From positions 788,515-852,514 of the forward strand of contig NZ_MPOH02000011.1 of assembly GCF_001896135.2 (NCBI RefSeq): a stretch of 64,000 nucleotides of DNA, in the 5' to 3' direction. This DNA comes from Streptomyces phaeoluteigriseus. GTDB taxonomy: Bacteria; Actinomycetota; Actinomycetes; Streptomycetales; Streptomycetaceae. Positions 8,500 to 16,881 of the stretch are shown piece by piece (positions within the stretch are counted from its first letter, which is position 1; the number at the start of each line of letters is the position of its first letter). The translations under genes and the position numbers were made by a program. The notes below the pieces were generated by a model. It did no database searches and was not told the DNA's origin. It saw only the letters and a program-made list of their open reading frames with translations.

Positions 8500-10167
8500 G
8501 TGGGCAAGAGAAGGCGCGTCGCCGAGCGACGGAGCAAGCGGCCGGCCATGGTCGGCGGCATGATCGCCGCCGTCGTCGCAGGTGCCGGCATCGGCGTCTA
8601 CGCGCTGTACGGCGGTGGTGCGGCGGCCGAGGACGCCTCGGCCGGCGCGGCGAAGAAGCCGGCGGTCCGGACCGGCCCCCTGTCGGCGACCGAGGTCACC
8701 ACCGCGGCCCGGTCGTTCCTGACGGCCTGGCAGCAGGGCAAGGTCGCCGAGGCCGCCGCGGTCACCGACGACCCGGCGGCGGCCACCGCCCTGCTCACCG
8801 GCTACACCAAGGACGCCCGTATCACCGGCGCCACCCTCACGGCGGGCGCGCGCGCGGGCGACAAGGTCCCCTTCGCCGTGAAGGGCACGGTCACCTTCGG
8901 CAGGACCAGCAAGCCGGTGGCGTACGACAGCGCGCTGACCGTGGTGCGGCGGGCCGGGGACGGCAAGCCGCTGGTCGACTGGCACGCGTCGGTGGTGCAC
9001 CCCGACCTCGCCGACGGGGACACGCTGGTGACCGGCGAGGCCGGCGATCCGCCGGTCAAGGCGCTCGACCGCGACGGCGGTGAGCTGACCGCGAAGAAGT
9101 ACCCGTCTCTGGGCACGGTCCTGGACGGGCTGCGCGAGAAGTACGGCAAGAAGGCCGGCGGTAGAGCGGGCGTCGAGCTGCGGGTGGCGCGCGGCAAGGC
9201 GTCGAAGGCGAAGAAGTCCTCCGACAAGACGCTGCTGGAGCTGAGCGAGGGCACCCCGGGCACGGTGAGGACGACGCTGAGCCCGTCCCTCCAGGCCGCC
9301 GCCGAGAAGCAGGTGGCGAGCCGCGCGCGGGCGTCGGTCGTGGTCACCCGCGCCTCGACGGGCGAGATCCTCGCGGTCGCCAACAGCAACCCGAACTTCA
9401 ACACGGCGTTCCAGGGCTCGCTGGCGCCCGGCTCCACGATGAAGGTCATCACCTCCTCGCTGCTCATCGAGAAGGACCTGGCGTCGGCGGACAAGGCCCA
9501 TCCGTGCCCGAAGTACTTCACGTACGGCGGCTGGAAGTTCCAGAACGACGACGAGTTCGAGATCAAGAACGGCACCTTCAAGGCGAGCTTCGCCCGCTCC
9601 TGCAACACGGCCTTCATCAGCCAGGCGGGTGAGCTGGACGACGACAGCCTGACCAAGCAGGCCCAGCAGGTCTTCGGCCTGTCGCTGAACAACTGGGCGA
9701 TCGGCGTGCCGACCTTCGACGGCGCGGTGCCGGTCCAGTCCGCGGCCCAGATGGCGGCGGAGCTGATCGGTCAGGGCGGGGTGCGGATGAACCCGCTGAA
9801 CATGGCGTCGGTCGCGGCGACGGTCAGGTCCGGCAGCTTCCACCAGCCGTATCTGGTCGACCCGTCGGTCGACGACCGCACCCTGGCGAAGGCCTCGCGG
9901 ACGATGTCCGCGGCGACGGTGTCGCAGCTGCGGGAGCTGATGAACTACACGGCCGCCCACGGCACGGCGGCCGAGGCGATGGCCGGGCTCGGCCCGGACT
10001 ACGGCGCCAAGACGGGCTCCGCGGAGGTCGACGGGCAGAAGGAGCCCAACGGCTGGTTCACCGCCTACCGCGGTGATCTCGCGGCGGCCGGCGTGGTCCA
10101 GCAGGGCGGCCACGGCAGCGAGTCGGCGGGACCGATCGTGGCGGCGCTGCTGAAGGCCGGCGGCTGA
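8500..10167 (+). CDS. Penicillin-binding protein (MecA_N-like + transpeptidase), tandem paralogue
   Basis: A second transpeptidase of about 555 residues, closely related in order and motifs to its upstream neighbour. A very basic N-terminus (GKRRRVAERRSKRP) precedes one membrane anchor (MVGGMIAAVVAGAGIGVYAL), then an NTF2-like domain and the penicillin-binding domain with STMK (near residue 311), SCN in FARSCNTAFISQ and KTGS (near residue 503). GTG 8500 is chosen because GGAGG lies 9 nt upstream; GTG 8476 is an in-frame alternative. The product is membrane-anchored with its catalytic domain outside and is predicted to cross-link peptidoglycan. The SsgA-like gene converges on its 3' end with a 4-bp gap. 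Confidence 0.92.
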   Translation: MGKRRRVAERRSKRPAMVGGMIAAVVAGAGIGVYALYGGGAAAEDASAGAAKKPAVRTGPLSATEVTTAARSFLTAWQQGKVAEAAAVTDDPAAATALLTGYTKDARITGATLTAGARAGDKVPFAVKGTVTFGRTSKPVAYDSALTVVRRAGDGKPLVDWHASVVHPDLADGDTLVTGEAGDPPVKALDRDGGELTAKKYPSLGTVLDGLREKYGKKAGGRAGVELRVARGKASKAKKSSDKTLLELSEGTPGTVRTTLSPSLQAAAEKQVASRARASVVVTRASTGEILAVANSNPNFNTAFQGSLAPGSTMKVITSSLLIEKDLASADKAHPCPKYFTYGGWKFQNDDEFEIKNGTFKASFARSCNTAFISQAGELDDDSLTKQAQQVFGLSLNNWAIGVPTFDGAVPVQSAAQMAAELIGQGGVRMNPLNMASVAATVRSGSFHQPYLVDPSVDDRTLAKASRTMSAATVSQLRELMNYTAAHGTAAEAMAGLGPDYGAKTGSAEVDGQKEPNGWFTAYRGDLAAAGVVQQGGHGSESAGPIVAALLKAGG

Positions 10168-10171
10168 CCGG

Positions 10172-10528
10172 TCAGTTCACGACCGGCTGCGCCGTGGCCG
10201 TGTAGGTGCGGCGCAGGAAGCGCGAGAGCGTCTTGGACTCGAACTGCACGACGGAGACGCCCTGCGCGGAGTGGAACTCGACGACGGCCTGGACGCGTCC
10301 GCAGGGCCACACGCGGACCTCTCCGCTGCCGGCCGGGGCGCGCAGGCCCTGTTCCAGTAGGGCGCGGGCGATGGTCCACTCGTGGGTGCCGGGGAGTCCG
10401 ACGCGCACGGTGCGCGGGTCGTCCTCGGGGTCGTAGCGCAGGACGACGGGGACGGCGGTCTGTTCCTCCTCCACCAGGTCCGCGTCGGTGACGATGTGGG
10501 CTCGCGCGTACTGCTCGACTACAGACAT
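10172..10528 (-). CDS. ssgE: SsgA-like sporulation/cell-division regulator (SsgE type)
   Basis: A 118-residue SsgA-like protein (SALP), a family confined to sporulating actinomycetes. Family blocks visible are VPVVLRYDPEDDPRTVRVGL, WTIARALLEQGL, GEVRVWPCGR and VEFHSAQGVSVVQFESKTLSRFLRRTY. SALPs steer septum placement, autolysis and spore release. The position directly downstream of the two PBPs matches where ssgE sits in S. coelicolor (recalled synteny), so the subtype call rests on context plus the short C-terminus. ATG 10528 is chosen with GAGAGG upstream; GTG 10543 is an alternative adding five residues. Confidence 0.85.
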   Translation of the reverse strand: MSVVEQYARAHIVTDADLVEEEQTAVPVVLRYDPEDDPRTVRVGLPGTHEWTIARALLEQGLRAPAGSGEVRVWPCGRVQAVVEFHSAQGVSVVQFESKTLSRFLRRTYTATAQPVVN

Positions 10529-10625
10529 CGGCCGCCCTCTCACGGTGCGTGACCTATGTGGAAGCTGTGCGTCCGCTCCCCCTCCAATGTCGCATATTTT
10601 GCGGCTCCCGCCCCTTGGAGCGGGC

Positions 10626-10645
10626 GTATCTCACATGTGCGATAC
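10626..10645. promoter_or_regulatory. Near-perfect 20-bp palindrome upstream of ssgE and the Co/Ni importer
   Basis: GTATCTCACATGTGCGATAC is symmetric except for one base pair. It lies about 100 bp from both divergent starts. The neighbouring tract tcgcatattttgcgg is unusually A/T-rich for this genome, which marks the block as a promoter region. The protein that binds it is unknown. Confidence 0.4.
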
Positions 10646-10697
10646 ATGGACCTCATCACCGGGCCGCGCGGCGAGCCGTACGAAGACGGACTCGTTC

Positions 10698-10728
10698 TTG
10701 CAACCCATTCGCATTAAGCCACTATCAT
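10698..10728 (+). promoter_or_regulatory. Putative promoter with Nur-like box for the Co/Ni importer
   Basis: TTGCAA-N5-TCGCAT (10698-10714) resembles the TTGC/TTGCAA direct-repeat half-sites described for the nickel regulator Nur of Streptomyces. It overlaps the likely -35 position. TATCAT at 10723-10728 is a good -10 element and places the transcript start at or next to the GTG start codon at 10735, implying a leaderless mRNA. Nur control is an inference from motif similarity and the transporter class. Confidence 0.4.
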
Positions 10729-10734
10729 CGAACG

Positions 10735-11793
10735 GTGCACGTACCCGACGGATTCATCAACGCCCCGACCTCTGCCGTGACCGGAGTCGTCGCCGCGGGC
10801 GCCATCGCCGTGAGCCTGCGCGGAGCGCGCCGCGAACTCGACGAGCGCACCGCCCCGCTGGCCGGCCTGGTGGCCGCGTTCATCTTTGCCGTACAGATGC
10901 TCAACTTCCCCGTGGCGGCCGGAACAAGCGGCCATCTTCTCGGCGGGGCGCTGGCCGCGATACTCGTGGGCCCCTTCACCGGGGTCCTGTGTGTCTCCGT
11001 GGTGCTGCTGATGCAGGGCATCCTCTTCGCCGACGGCGGCCTGACCGCGCTCGGCGTGAACATCACCAACATGGCCGTCGTGACGACGGTGGTCGCCTAC
11101 GCCGCCTTCCGCGGCCTGCTGAAGGTGCTGCCGCGCACCCCCCGTTCCGTCACCGCCGCCTCCTTCGTCGCAGCACTGCTGTCCGTGCCGGCCGCGGCCC
11201 TCGCCTTCACGCTGATGTACGCGGTCGGCGGCACCACCGACGTGGCGATCGGCAAGGTGGCCACCGCGATGGTCGGAGTGCACGTGCTGATCGGCGTCGG
11301 CGAGGCCACGATCACCGCGCTGACCGTCGGCGCCGTCATCGCCGTACGCCCGGATCTCGTGTACGGGGCGCGCGGGATGCGGCAGAAGCTCCAGTTGCGG
11401 GTGAACGGCGAACTCGTGGACGTGCCCGCCGCCGAGGAGGCGCGCACGGCGCCCGTCGCGGCACGCACCTCCCGCCGCACGCTGTGGGTGACCGGCCTGG
11501 CCACCTCCCTCGTCCTGGCCGGTTTCGTCAGCTTCTACGCCTCCTCGAGTCCGGACGGCCTGGAGAAGGTCGCCGCGGACAAGGGCATCGACGAGAAGAC
11601 GGAGGAGCACGCCGTGGCGGACTCCCCGCTCGCCGACTACGGCGTCAAGGACGTCACCGACGCCCGGCTGTCCGGCGGGCTGGCGGGCGTCATCGGGGTC
11701 GGGGTGACCGTGGTCGCGGGCAGCACCGTGTTCTGGGCGGTCCGCCGGCGCCAGAACACCGACGCGTCCCCGACCACCGTAGAGAACGTCTGA
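10735..11793 (+). CDS. ECF-type cobalt/nickel importer, fused M and N components
   Basis: A 352-residue membrane protein. The N-terminus MHVPDGFINAPTS is the CbiM/NikM signature; the first residues and His2 bind the metal at the N-terminus, so exact start placement matters and supports GTG 10735. CbiM-type helices run to about residue 205. A C-terminal CbiN/PDGLE-like extension has two membrane segments separated by an outside loop, including SSSPDGLEKVAADKG and SPLADYG. With the following Q and O genes it forms a complete energy-coupling-factor importer for Co2+ or Ni2+. The first gene of a four-gene run ending with ohrR. Whether the metal is cobalt or nickel is not settled by sequence. Confidence 0.92.
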   Translation: MHVPDGFINAPTSAVTGVVAAGAIAVSLRGARRELDERTAPLAGLVAAFIFAVQMLNFPVAAGTSGHLLGGALAAILVGPFTGVLCVSVVLLMQGILFADGGLTALGVNITNMAVVTTVVAYAAFRGLLKVLPRTPRSVTAASFVAALLSVPAAALAFTLMYAVGGTTDVAIGKVATAMVGVHVLIGVGEATITALTVGAVIAVRPDLVYGARGMRQKLQLRVNGELVDVPAAEEARTAPVAARTSRRTLWVTGLATSLVLAGFVSFYASSSPDGLEKVAADKGIDEKTEEHAVADSPLADYGVKDVTDARLSGGLAGVIGVGVTVVAGSTVFWAVRRRQNTDASPTTVENV

Positions 11794-11794
11794 C

Positions 11795-12556
11795 GTGGGG
11801 GCGGGGCACGCGCACCGGCTCTACCGGCACGGGCACTCGGCCGTGCACGCCCTGCCGCCGCACACCAAGCTCGCCGCCACGTTCGCCTTCGTCGTGGTCG
11901 TGGTGTCGACACCGCGGGAGGCCATGTGGGCGTTCGGCCTGTACGCCGTCCTGCTCGGGGTCGTCGCCTTCCACGCGCGCGTGCCGCCCGGTTTCCTGCT
12001 GAAGCGGCTGCTGATCGAGGTGCCGTTCGTGGCCTTCGCCGTGCTGATGCCGTTCGTCGCCGAGGGCGAGCGGGTGGACGTCCTCGGAGTGTCCCTCAGC
12101 GTCAACGGGCTGTGGGGCGCCTGGAACGTGCTCGCCAAGGGCACTCTCGGCGTCGCCTCCTCCGTCCTGCTGGCCTCCACCACCGAACTGCGCGAACTCC
12201 TTCTCGGCCTGCAGCGCCTCAGACTGCCGCCCCTGCTCGTGCAGATCGCCTCCTTCATGATCCGCTACGGCGATGTCATCACCGACGAGATGCGGCGCAT
12301 GAGGATCGCGCGGGAGTCACGCGGGTTCGAGGCGAGCGGCGTCAAGCACTGGGGCGTCCTCGCCAAGTCCGCGGGCGCCCTGTTCATCCGCTCCTACGAA
12401 CGCGGAGAGCGCGTGCACCTGGCCATGGTCAGCCGGGGGTACGCCGGTTCCATGCCGGTGATCGACGAGGTGACCGCCTCGCGCGCGCAGTGGTCCCACG
12501 CGCTGACCCTGCCGTTCGCCGCCCTCGTCGTCTGCGTGCTGGGATGGACCCTGTGA
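11795..12556 (+). CDS. cbiQ: ECF transporter transmembrane component (CbiQ/EcfT family)
   Basis: A 253-residue T component that couples the substrate-binding M subunit to the ATPase. Four to five membrane segments are visible (LAATFAFVVVVVS, AFGLYAVLLGVVAF and others). Two cytoplasmic coupling motifs of the Ala-Arg-Gly/Ser type are present: RMRIARESRGF and HLAMVSRGYAG. It begins two bases after the M-component stop codon and overlaps the ATPase gene by GTGA, so all subunits are translationally coupled. Confidence 0.92.
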   Translation: MGAGHAHRLYRHGHSAVHALPPHTKLAATFAFVVVVVSTPREAMWAFGLYAVLLGVVAFHARVPPGFLLKRLLIEVPFVAFAVLMPFVAEGERVDVLGVSLSVNGLWGAWNVLAKGTLGVASSVLLASTTELRELLLGLQRLRLPPLLVQIASFMIRYGDVITDEMRRMRIARESRGFEASGVKHWGVLAKSAGALFIRSYERGERVHLAMVSRGYAGSMPVIDEVTASRAQWSHALTLPFAALVVCVLGWTL

Positions 12557-13302
12557 CTGCTTCCCTCGAGGTCTCGGGCCTCGCCTTCGCCTACCCCGAC
12601 GGCCACCAGGCCCTGTTCGGCGTGGACTTCTCGATCGCGCGCGGGGAGCGGGTCGCCCTGCTCGGGCCGAACGGCGCCGGCAAGACCACCCTCGTACTGC
12701 ACCTCAACGGCATCCTCACCGGCGGCACCGGCACGGTGACGGTCGCCGGGCTGCCCGTCGGCAAGCGGCACATGGCGGAGATCCGGCGCAAGGTCGGCAT
12801 CGTCTTCCAGGACCCCGACGACCAGCTGTTCATGCCGACCGTGCGGGAGGACGTGGCGTTCGGGCCCGCGGCGGCCGGGCTGAGGGGCCCGGAGCTGGAG
12901 GAGCGCGTGGACCGGGCGCTCGCGCAGGTCGGCATGGCCGAGTTCAAGAACCGTCCGCCGCACCATCTCTCCTTCGGGCAGCGCCGCCGGGTGGCCGTCG
13001 CGACCGTGCTGGCGATGGAGCCGGAGATCCTCGTCCTGGACGAGCCGTCCTCCAACCTCGACCCCGCCTCGCGCCGCGAACTCGCCGACATCCTGCGTTC
13101 CCTCGACGTCACGGTCCTCATGGTCACGCACGACCTGCCGTACGCCCTCGAACTGTGCCCGCGGTCCATGATCCTCAGCGAGGGCGTGATCGCGGCGGAC
13201 GGACGTACGGCCGAACTGCTCGCCGACGACGCGCTGATGCGCGCACACCGGCTGGAGCTGCCGTTCGGTTTCGACCCGCGCTCCGTGACAATGGGTGCGT
13301 GA
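12553..13302 (+). CDS. cbiO: ECF transporter ATP-binding protein (CbiO/EcfA family)
   Basis: An ATPase of about 249 residues energising metal uptake. Walker A is GPNGAGKTT, the Q-loop lies in VFQDPDDQLFMPTV (the DPDDQLF block is characteristic of ECF ATPases), the signature is LSFGQRRR rather than the usual LSGGQ, Walker B is ILVLDEPSSNLDP, and the switch His is in MVTHDLPYAL. GTG 12553 overlapping the cbiQ TGA is chosen; ATG 12544 is an in-frame alternative. Its stop overlaps the next start (GTGA), tying ohrR to the transporter transcript. Confidence 0.92.
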   Translation: MTASLEVSGLAFAYPDGHQALFGVDFSIARGERVALLGPNGAGKTTLVLHLNGILTGGTGTVTVAGLPVGKRHMAEIRRKVGIVFQDPDDQLFMPTVREDVAFGPAAAGLRGPELEERVDRALAQVGMAEFKNRPPHHLSFGQRRRVAVATVLAMEPEILVLDEPSSNLDPASRRELADILRSLDVTVLMVTHDLPYALELCPRSMILSEGVIAADGRTAELLADDALMRAHRLELPFGFDPRSVTMGA

Positions 13303-13781
13303 CGAACGCGCGCGTGACCCACCAGGACCGGACGGGCGAGGGCTCGCTGTCGCTGGACGAGCAGCTGTGCTTCGCGCTGTACGCCGCCCAGCGCGCGGTG
13401 ACGGCCGCCTACCGGCCGCTCCTCGACGACCTCGGTCTCACGTACCCGCAGTACCTGGTCCTGCTGGTGCTGTGGGAGCGCGGCGAGACCACGGTCAAGG
13501 AGCTGGCGGCGACGCTGCGGCTCGACTACGGCACGGTGTCGCCGCTGCTGAAGCGGCTCGAGGCGGCGGGGCTCGTGCACCGGGAGCGTTCGGTGCGCGA
13601 CGAGCGTTCGGTGCTCGTCGCCTGCACGGGGCGCGGGGAGGAACTGAAGGGGCGTGCTGAGCGGGTGCCCGGCGCGCTGCTCGCGTCGACGGGGCTCGAC
13701 ATGGCCGAGGTCGCGCGGTTGCGCGAGGAGCTGTGGGAGCTCGCGGAGAGGGCGCACGGGGCCGCGGAACGGGGACGCTGA
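13299..13781 (+). CDS. ohrR: OhrR-type MarR family organic peroxide sensor
   Basis: A 160-residue winged-helix repressor. The OhrR hallmark is the reactive cysteine in LDEQLCFALYAAQRAV followed by LTYPQYLVLLVLWE; the wing/recognition part is DYGTVSPLLKRLEAAGLVHRERS(V)RDERSV. In this family oxidation of the lone N-terminal Cys by organic hydroperoxide releases DNA and derepresses ohr, which is the next gene. It overlaps the ATPase gene by GTGA, an unusual linkage of peroxide sensing to metal uptake. The 131-bp gap before ohr should contain its operator. Confidence 0.9.
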   Translation: MTNARVTHQDRTGEGSLSLDEQLCFALYAAQRAVTAAYRPLLDDLGLTYPQYLVLLVLWERGETTVKELAATLRLDYGTVSPLLKRLEAAGLVHRERSVRDERSVLVACTGRGEELKGRAERVPGALLASTGLDMAEVARLREELWELAERAHGAAERGR

Positions 13782-13865
13782 GCCCTCGGCGGCGCCCGCC
13801 GGACCCCCTTCGGCGTTACCCGCGGTTATCACCCCCCTGACAGCCCCGCACCTCCCTACCGGCCG

Positions 13866-13912
13866 TACCTTGTGCACGATGTAATTGGGCAAGCTCTGGG
13901 GGAGGTCCCGCC
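13866..13912 (+). promoter_or_regulatory. Promoter/operator region of ohr
   Basis: The A/T-richer tract containing CTTGTGCACGATGTAATTGG (13869-13888) precedes the ohr ribosome site GGGGGAGG by about 10 bp. It contains partial dyads (CTTG...CAAG and GTGCAC) as expected for a MarR/OhrR operator. Assignment to OhrR is by position; no exact consensus match was established. Confidence 0.35.
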
Positions 13913-14386
13913 GTGACCGAAGGCGCCGCCGTCGACACCATCGACACCGCCGACACGATCGACACCCGTCCGACGAAGATCGTGTACGTCGCCGAGGCGA
14001 CCGCGCACGGCGGCCGGGACGGCTATGTGACCAGCCAGGACGGCCAGATCGAGCTGAAGGTGGCGATGCCGCCGGAACTGGGCGGCGACGGCAACGGCAC
14101 CAACCCCGAACAGCTCTTCGCGGCCGGCTACAGCTCCTGTTTCCACAACGCGCTGATCCTGGTCGGCAACCGGGCGGGCTTCGACCTCACCGGCTCCACG
14201 GTCGCCGCGAAGGTCGGCATCGGCCCCAACAGCACCCAGGGCTACGGCCTCGCGGTCGCCCTCAGCGTCTCGCTGCCCGTGCTCGACGCGGACCTCGCCG
14301 GCAAGCTGGTCGCCGCGGCGCACCAGGTCTGCCCGTACTCGAACGCGACACGGGGCAACATCGACGTAACGATCCTCCTGGGCTAG
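13913..14386 (+). CDS. ohr: Organic hydroperoxide resistance protein (Ohr, OsmC family)
   Basis: A 157-residue thiol peroxidase that reduces organic hydroperoxides using lipoyl-type reductants. The two redox-active cysteines are in AAGYSSCFHNAL and AAHQVCPYSNATRG. The catalytic Arg region (GGRDGYV) and Glu in NPEQLFAAGY are present. The N-terminus carries a short repetitive insert (DTIDTADTIDT), so the protein is slightly longer than the usual 140 residues. Preceded by GGGGGAGG 7 nt before GTG. It lies directly downstream of its likely repressor gene. Confidence 0.93.
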   Translation: MTEGAAVDTIDTADTIDTRPTKIVYVAEATAHGGRDGYVTSQDGQIELKVAMPPELGGDGNGTNPEQLFAAGYSSCFHNALILVGNRAGFDLTGSTVAAKVGIGPNSTQGYGLAVALSVSLPVLDADLAGKLVAAAHQVCPYSNATRGNIDVTILLG

Positions 14387-14460
14387 CCGGACACCGGAAT
14401 CGTCGGCTCCAGGACAGGGTTGTCCTCGAGGTCGCAGGTGAGCGGAGAGGACGTGGGGAC

Positions 14461-15647
14461 GTGGAGGTGCACGGCACGGTGACCGCCGGCTTCGAGCCGG
14501 TCAGGGAGGCCTTCGCCCGCAACTTCGAGGCGCTCGGGGAGCGGGGAGCGGCCGTCGCCGTCTACCGGGACGGGCACAAGGTCGTCGACCTGTGGGGCGG
14601 CAGCCGGGACGTCGACGGCGGGGCGCCGGACTCGCAGGGCCGGGCGCCCTGGGAGCCGGGCACCGCCCAGATCGTGCGCTCCGCGACGAAGGGCGTCGCC
14701 GCCGCCGTACTGCTGATGCTGTGGCAGCGCGGGGAGCTGGATCTGGACGCGCCGGTGGGGGCGTACTGGCCGGAGTACAAGACGGCCGGCAAGGACCGCA
14801 CCCTCGTGCGGGACGTGCTCGCGCACCGCGCGGGCGTCCCCGTGCTCGACCGGCCGCTGACGCCCGCCGAGGCCGCCGACCCCGACCTCGGGGCGGCGGC
14901 GGTCGCCGCGCAGGCGCCGGCCTGGGAGCCGGGCACGGACCACGGCTACCACGCGCAGACGTACAGCTGGCTGACCGGCGAGCTGATCCGGCGGGTCACC
15001 GGGCGCAGTGTCGGCGCGTGGATCGCCGACGAGATCGCCGGACCGACCGGGGCCGAGCTGTGGCTCGGTCTGCCGGAGCGCGAGCGGGCGCGCGTGGGGC
15101 GCGTGGGGCAGACCGAGCGCCCGCGCAGCCGGGTGCGCTGCGCACCCGGCCGAAGCGGGCCGTCGCCGACGCCTACGCCGACCCCGGCTCCCTCACCCGC
15201 CGCGCCTTCGCCGCGATCACCCCGCTGCCCGACGAGAACGACCCGGCGTACCGGGCCGCCGCCCTGCCCGCCTCCAACGGCATCGCCACGGCCGACGGCC
15301 TGGCCCGGTTCTACGCCTCGCTGATCGGCGAGGTCGACGGCCACCGCCGCCTGTTCGCCCCGGAGACGGTCGAGGCGGCGCGCCGTGAGCGGTCCGCCGG
15401 GGCGGACCGGGTGCTCGTCGTGAACACCCGCTTCGGCCTCGGCCACATGCTGCACGGCAGCGCCTCGCCGCTGCTGTCCCCCGCCTCCTTCGGCCACCCC
15501 GGCCGCGGTGGCCCCCTCGGCTTCGCCGACCCTGAGTCGGGCATCGCCTTCGGGTACGTCACCAACGGCTTCCGGTCGAGCGTGACCGCGGACCCGCGGG
15601 CACAGGCACTCGTGCGGGCCGTACGGACGGCGACGGCCGCCGCCTGA
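14461..15647 (+). pseudogene. Serine hydrolase of the beta-lactamase/EstB family, frame broken once
   Basis: Two frames give one protein of about 395 residues. The first frame contains GFEPVREAFARNFE, VVDLWGGSRDVDG, the nucleophile motif SxxK in IVRSATKGVAAAVL, and a Tyr block in HAQTYSWLTGELIRRVTGRSVG. The second frame resumes with RPKRAVADAYADPGSLTRR and ends with FGHPGRGGPLGFADPESGIAFGYVTNG, the HxG-like third motif. The switch is near 15118-15123, where CGCCC^GCGCAG lacks one base. Span 1187 nt fits a single loss. These enzymes are cytoplasmic esterase/peptidase-like relatives of class C beta-lactamases; substrate unknown. GTG 14461 is the assumed start (GGAGAGG 13 nt upstream). Confidence 0.82.
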
Positions 15648-15671
15648 CGGACGGGGCGGGCCTCAGCCCGC

Positions 15672-15959
15672 TCACACGTGGATCGGGTACGAGGTCCTCC
15701 CCGACGCGTCGTCGATCTCCCTGTGGGCCTTCGTCAGCAGTTGCATGGCGATCTCGTTCAGCGCCCGGGCGCCGGCGATCTCCTCGCCGACCCGGGGCTG
15801 GTTGGGGTCGACCCGGTGACGGCTGGCCTGCCCGTGGGCCCGGACCTCGGACCCGTCCGGCAACCTGACCAGCGCCGCCGCGCGCGTGTGCTGATCATCC
15901 TCCTCGAACTCCAGCTCGACGTGCCATCCGACCGCGGTGTGCGTCGCGGTGTGCGTCAT
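15672..15959 (-). CDS. DUF1876 domain protein
   Basis: A 95-residue small acidic protein: a two-stranded start GWHVELEFEEDDQHTRAAALVRLPDG, then HGQASRHRVDPNQPRVGEEIAGARALNEIAMQLL. This is the DUF1876 pattern, a dsRNA-binding-domain-like fold of unknown function found in actinobacteria. ATG 15959 is chosen with the strong site CCGGAGGTGATC before it. The gene converges with the serine hydrolase gene, leaving 24 bp between stops. No membrane segment or signal peptide. Confidence 0.82.
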   Translation of the reverse strand: MTHTATHTAVGWHVELEFEEDDQHTRAAALVRLPDGSEVRAHGQASRHRVDPNQPRVGEEIAGARALNEIAMQLLTKAHREIDDASGRTSYPIHV

Positions 15960-16026
15960 GACGATCACCTCCGGAAACATCTGCTTCCAGGGTGCTCCTC
16001 GACGGGCCCGCGCGCACCCACTCGGG

Positions 16027-16881
16027 TCAGGGCAGCAGGTCCGTGCCGTCGTCCGGTACGTCGATGCCGAAGTCCTCGGCGAGCACTTGGCGCACCTCCG
16101 CGTCCCGGGTCAGCTCGCGCTCGGTGACCGTGCCGTCGGCTCGGGTCTCGGTGAGGAGGGCGCCGTCGAGGAGGAGGTGGCGGTCGGGCGTGACGCGCTG
16201 GGCGTAGGGGCGGCGGCTGAAGGGCGAGCGGGGGTTGGTGGCGATGTGCCAGTTGATGACCTCGAAGTCGGGGTGCTCGAACGGTTCGAGGGTGAAGGCG
16301 TACTGGGCCTGCCAGGGGGCCCGGTCCCCCGCGGCGCGCGTCTCCAGCACCCACAGCTCCAGCGGGCCGCGGTGCGGGGCGTGCACCAGACGGTGCCGGC
16401 GGCCCACGGCGCGGAACTCGGTGTCCGGCGTCAGCGGGAGGGGCTCCAGGAGCGCGCCGGGGGCGCCGAAACCGACGTCGGCGAGGTACGGCCGCTGCTC
16501 GCCGGGGATCTCGACGAGCAGTGCCATGTGGGTGCGCGGGCGGTCCTCGAACCGTTCGGCGCCGACGACCACGCGGGCCCCGAGCCGCGTCACCCCGAAG
16601 CCGAGCGCCTCCAGGACGCCCGCGAAGAGGGTGTTGTGCTCGTAGCAGTAGCCGCCGCGCCGGCTGCCGACGAGCTTGGCGATCAGGTCGGCGGGGGCGA
16701 GGGAGGGAGCCGTGCCGCGGACCGGGTCCAGGTTTTCGAAGGGGATGGCGCGCGCGTGGGCCAGGTGCACGGCCTTCAGCGTGGCCACGTCGGCGGACGG
16801 GGCGCCGCCCTGGCCGTCCCAGCCGATACGGCGGAAGTAGGCGTCGAGGTCGTGGGGGGTGAACGGGGCGCTGTCGGACAT
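16027..16881 (-). CDS. nat: Arylamine N-acetyltransferase
   Basis: A 284-residue cytoplasmic enzyme transferring acetyl (or other acyl) from CoA to arylamines. The catalytic triad is visible: Cys in SRRGGYCYEHNTLF, His in RPRTHMALLV, and Asp in YLADVGFG. RAIPFENLDPVRG and EVINWHIATNPRSPFSR are further family blocks. ATG 16881 is chosen; an upstream in-frame ATG at 16947 would add 22 residues without similarity. Homologues act in xenobiotic acetylation or as amide synthases in ansamycin clusters; no such cluster is here, so detoxification is more likely. Confidence 0.93.
   Translation of the reverse strand: MSDSAPFTPHDLDAYFRRIGWDGQGGAPSADVATLKAVHLAHARAIPFENLDPVRGTAPSLAPADLIAKLVGSRRGGYCYEHNTLFAGVLEALGFGVTRLGARVVVGAERFEDRPRTHMALLVEIPGEQRPYLADVGFGAPGALLEPLPLTPDTEFRAVGRRHRLVHAPHRGPLELWVLETRAAGDRAPWQAQYAFTLEPFEHPDFEVINWHIATNPRSPFSRRPYAQRVTPDRHLLLDGALLTETRADGTVTERELTRDAEVRQVLAEDFGIDVPDDGTDLLP

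Noticed and set aside
10544..10734. Cobalamin riboswitch upstream of the metal importer
   Set aside because: AAGCCACTA resembles the B12 box, but the other conserved riboswitch elements are absent and the box lies at the probable -10/start of a leaderless mRNA.
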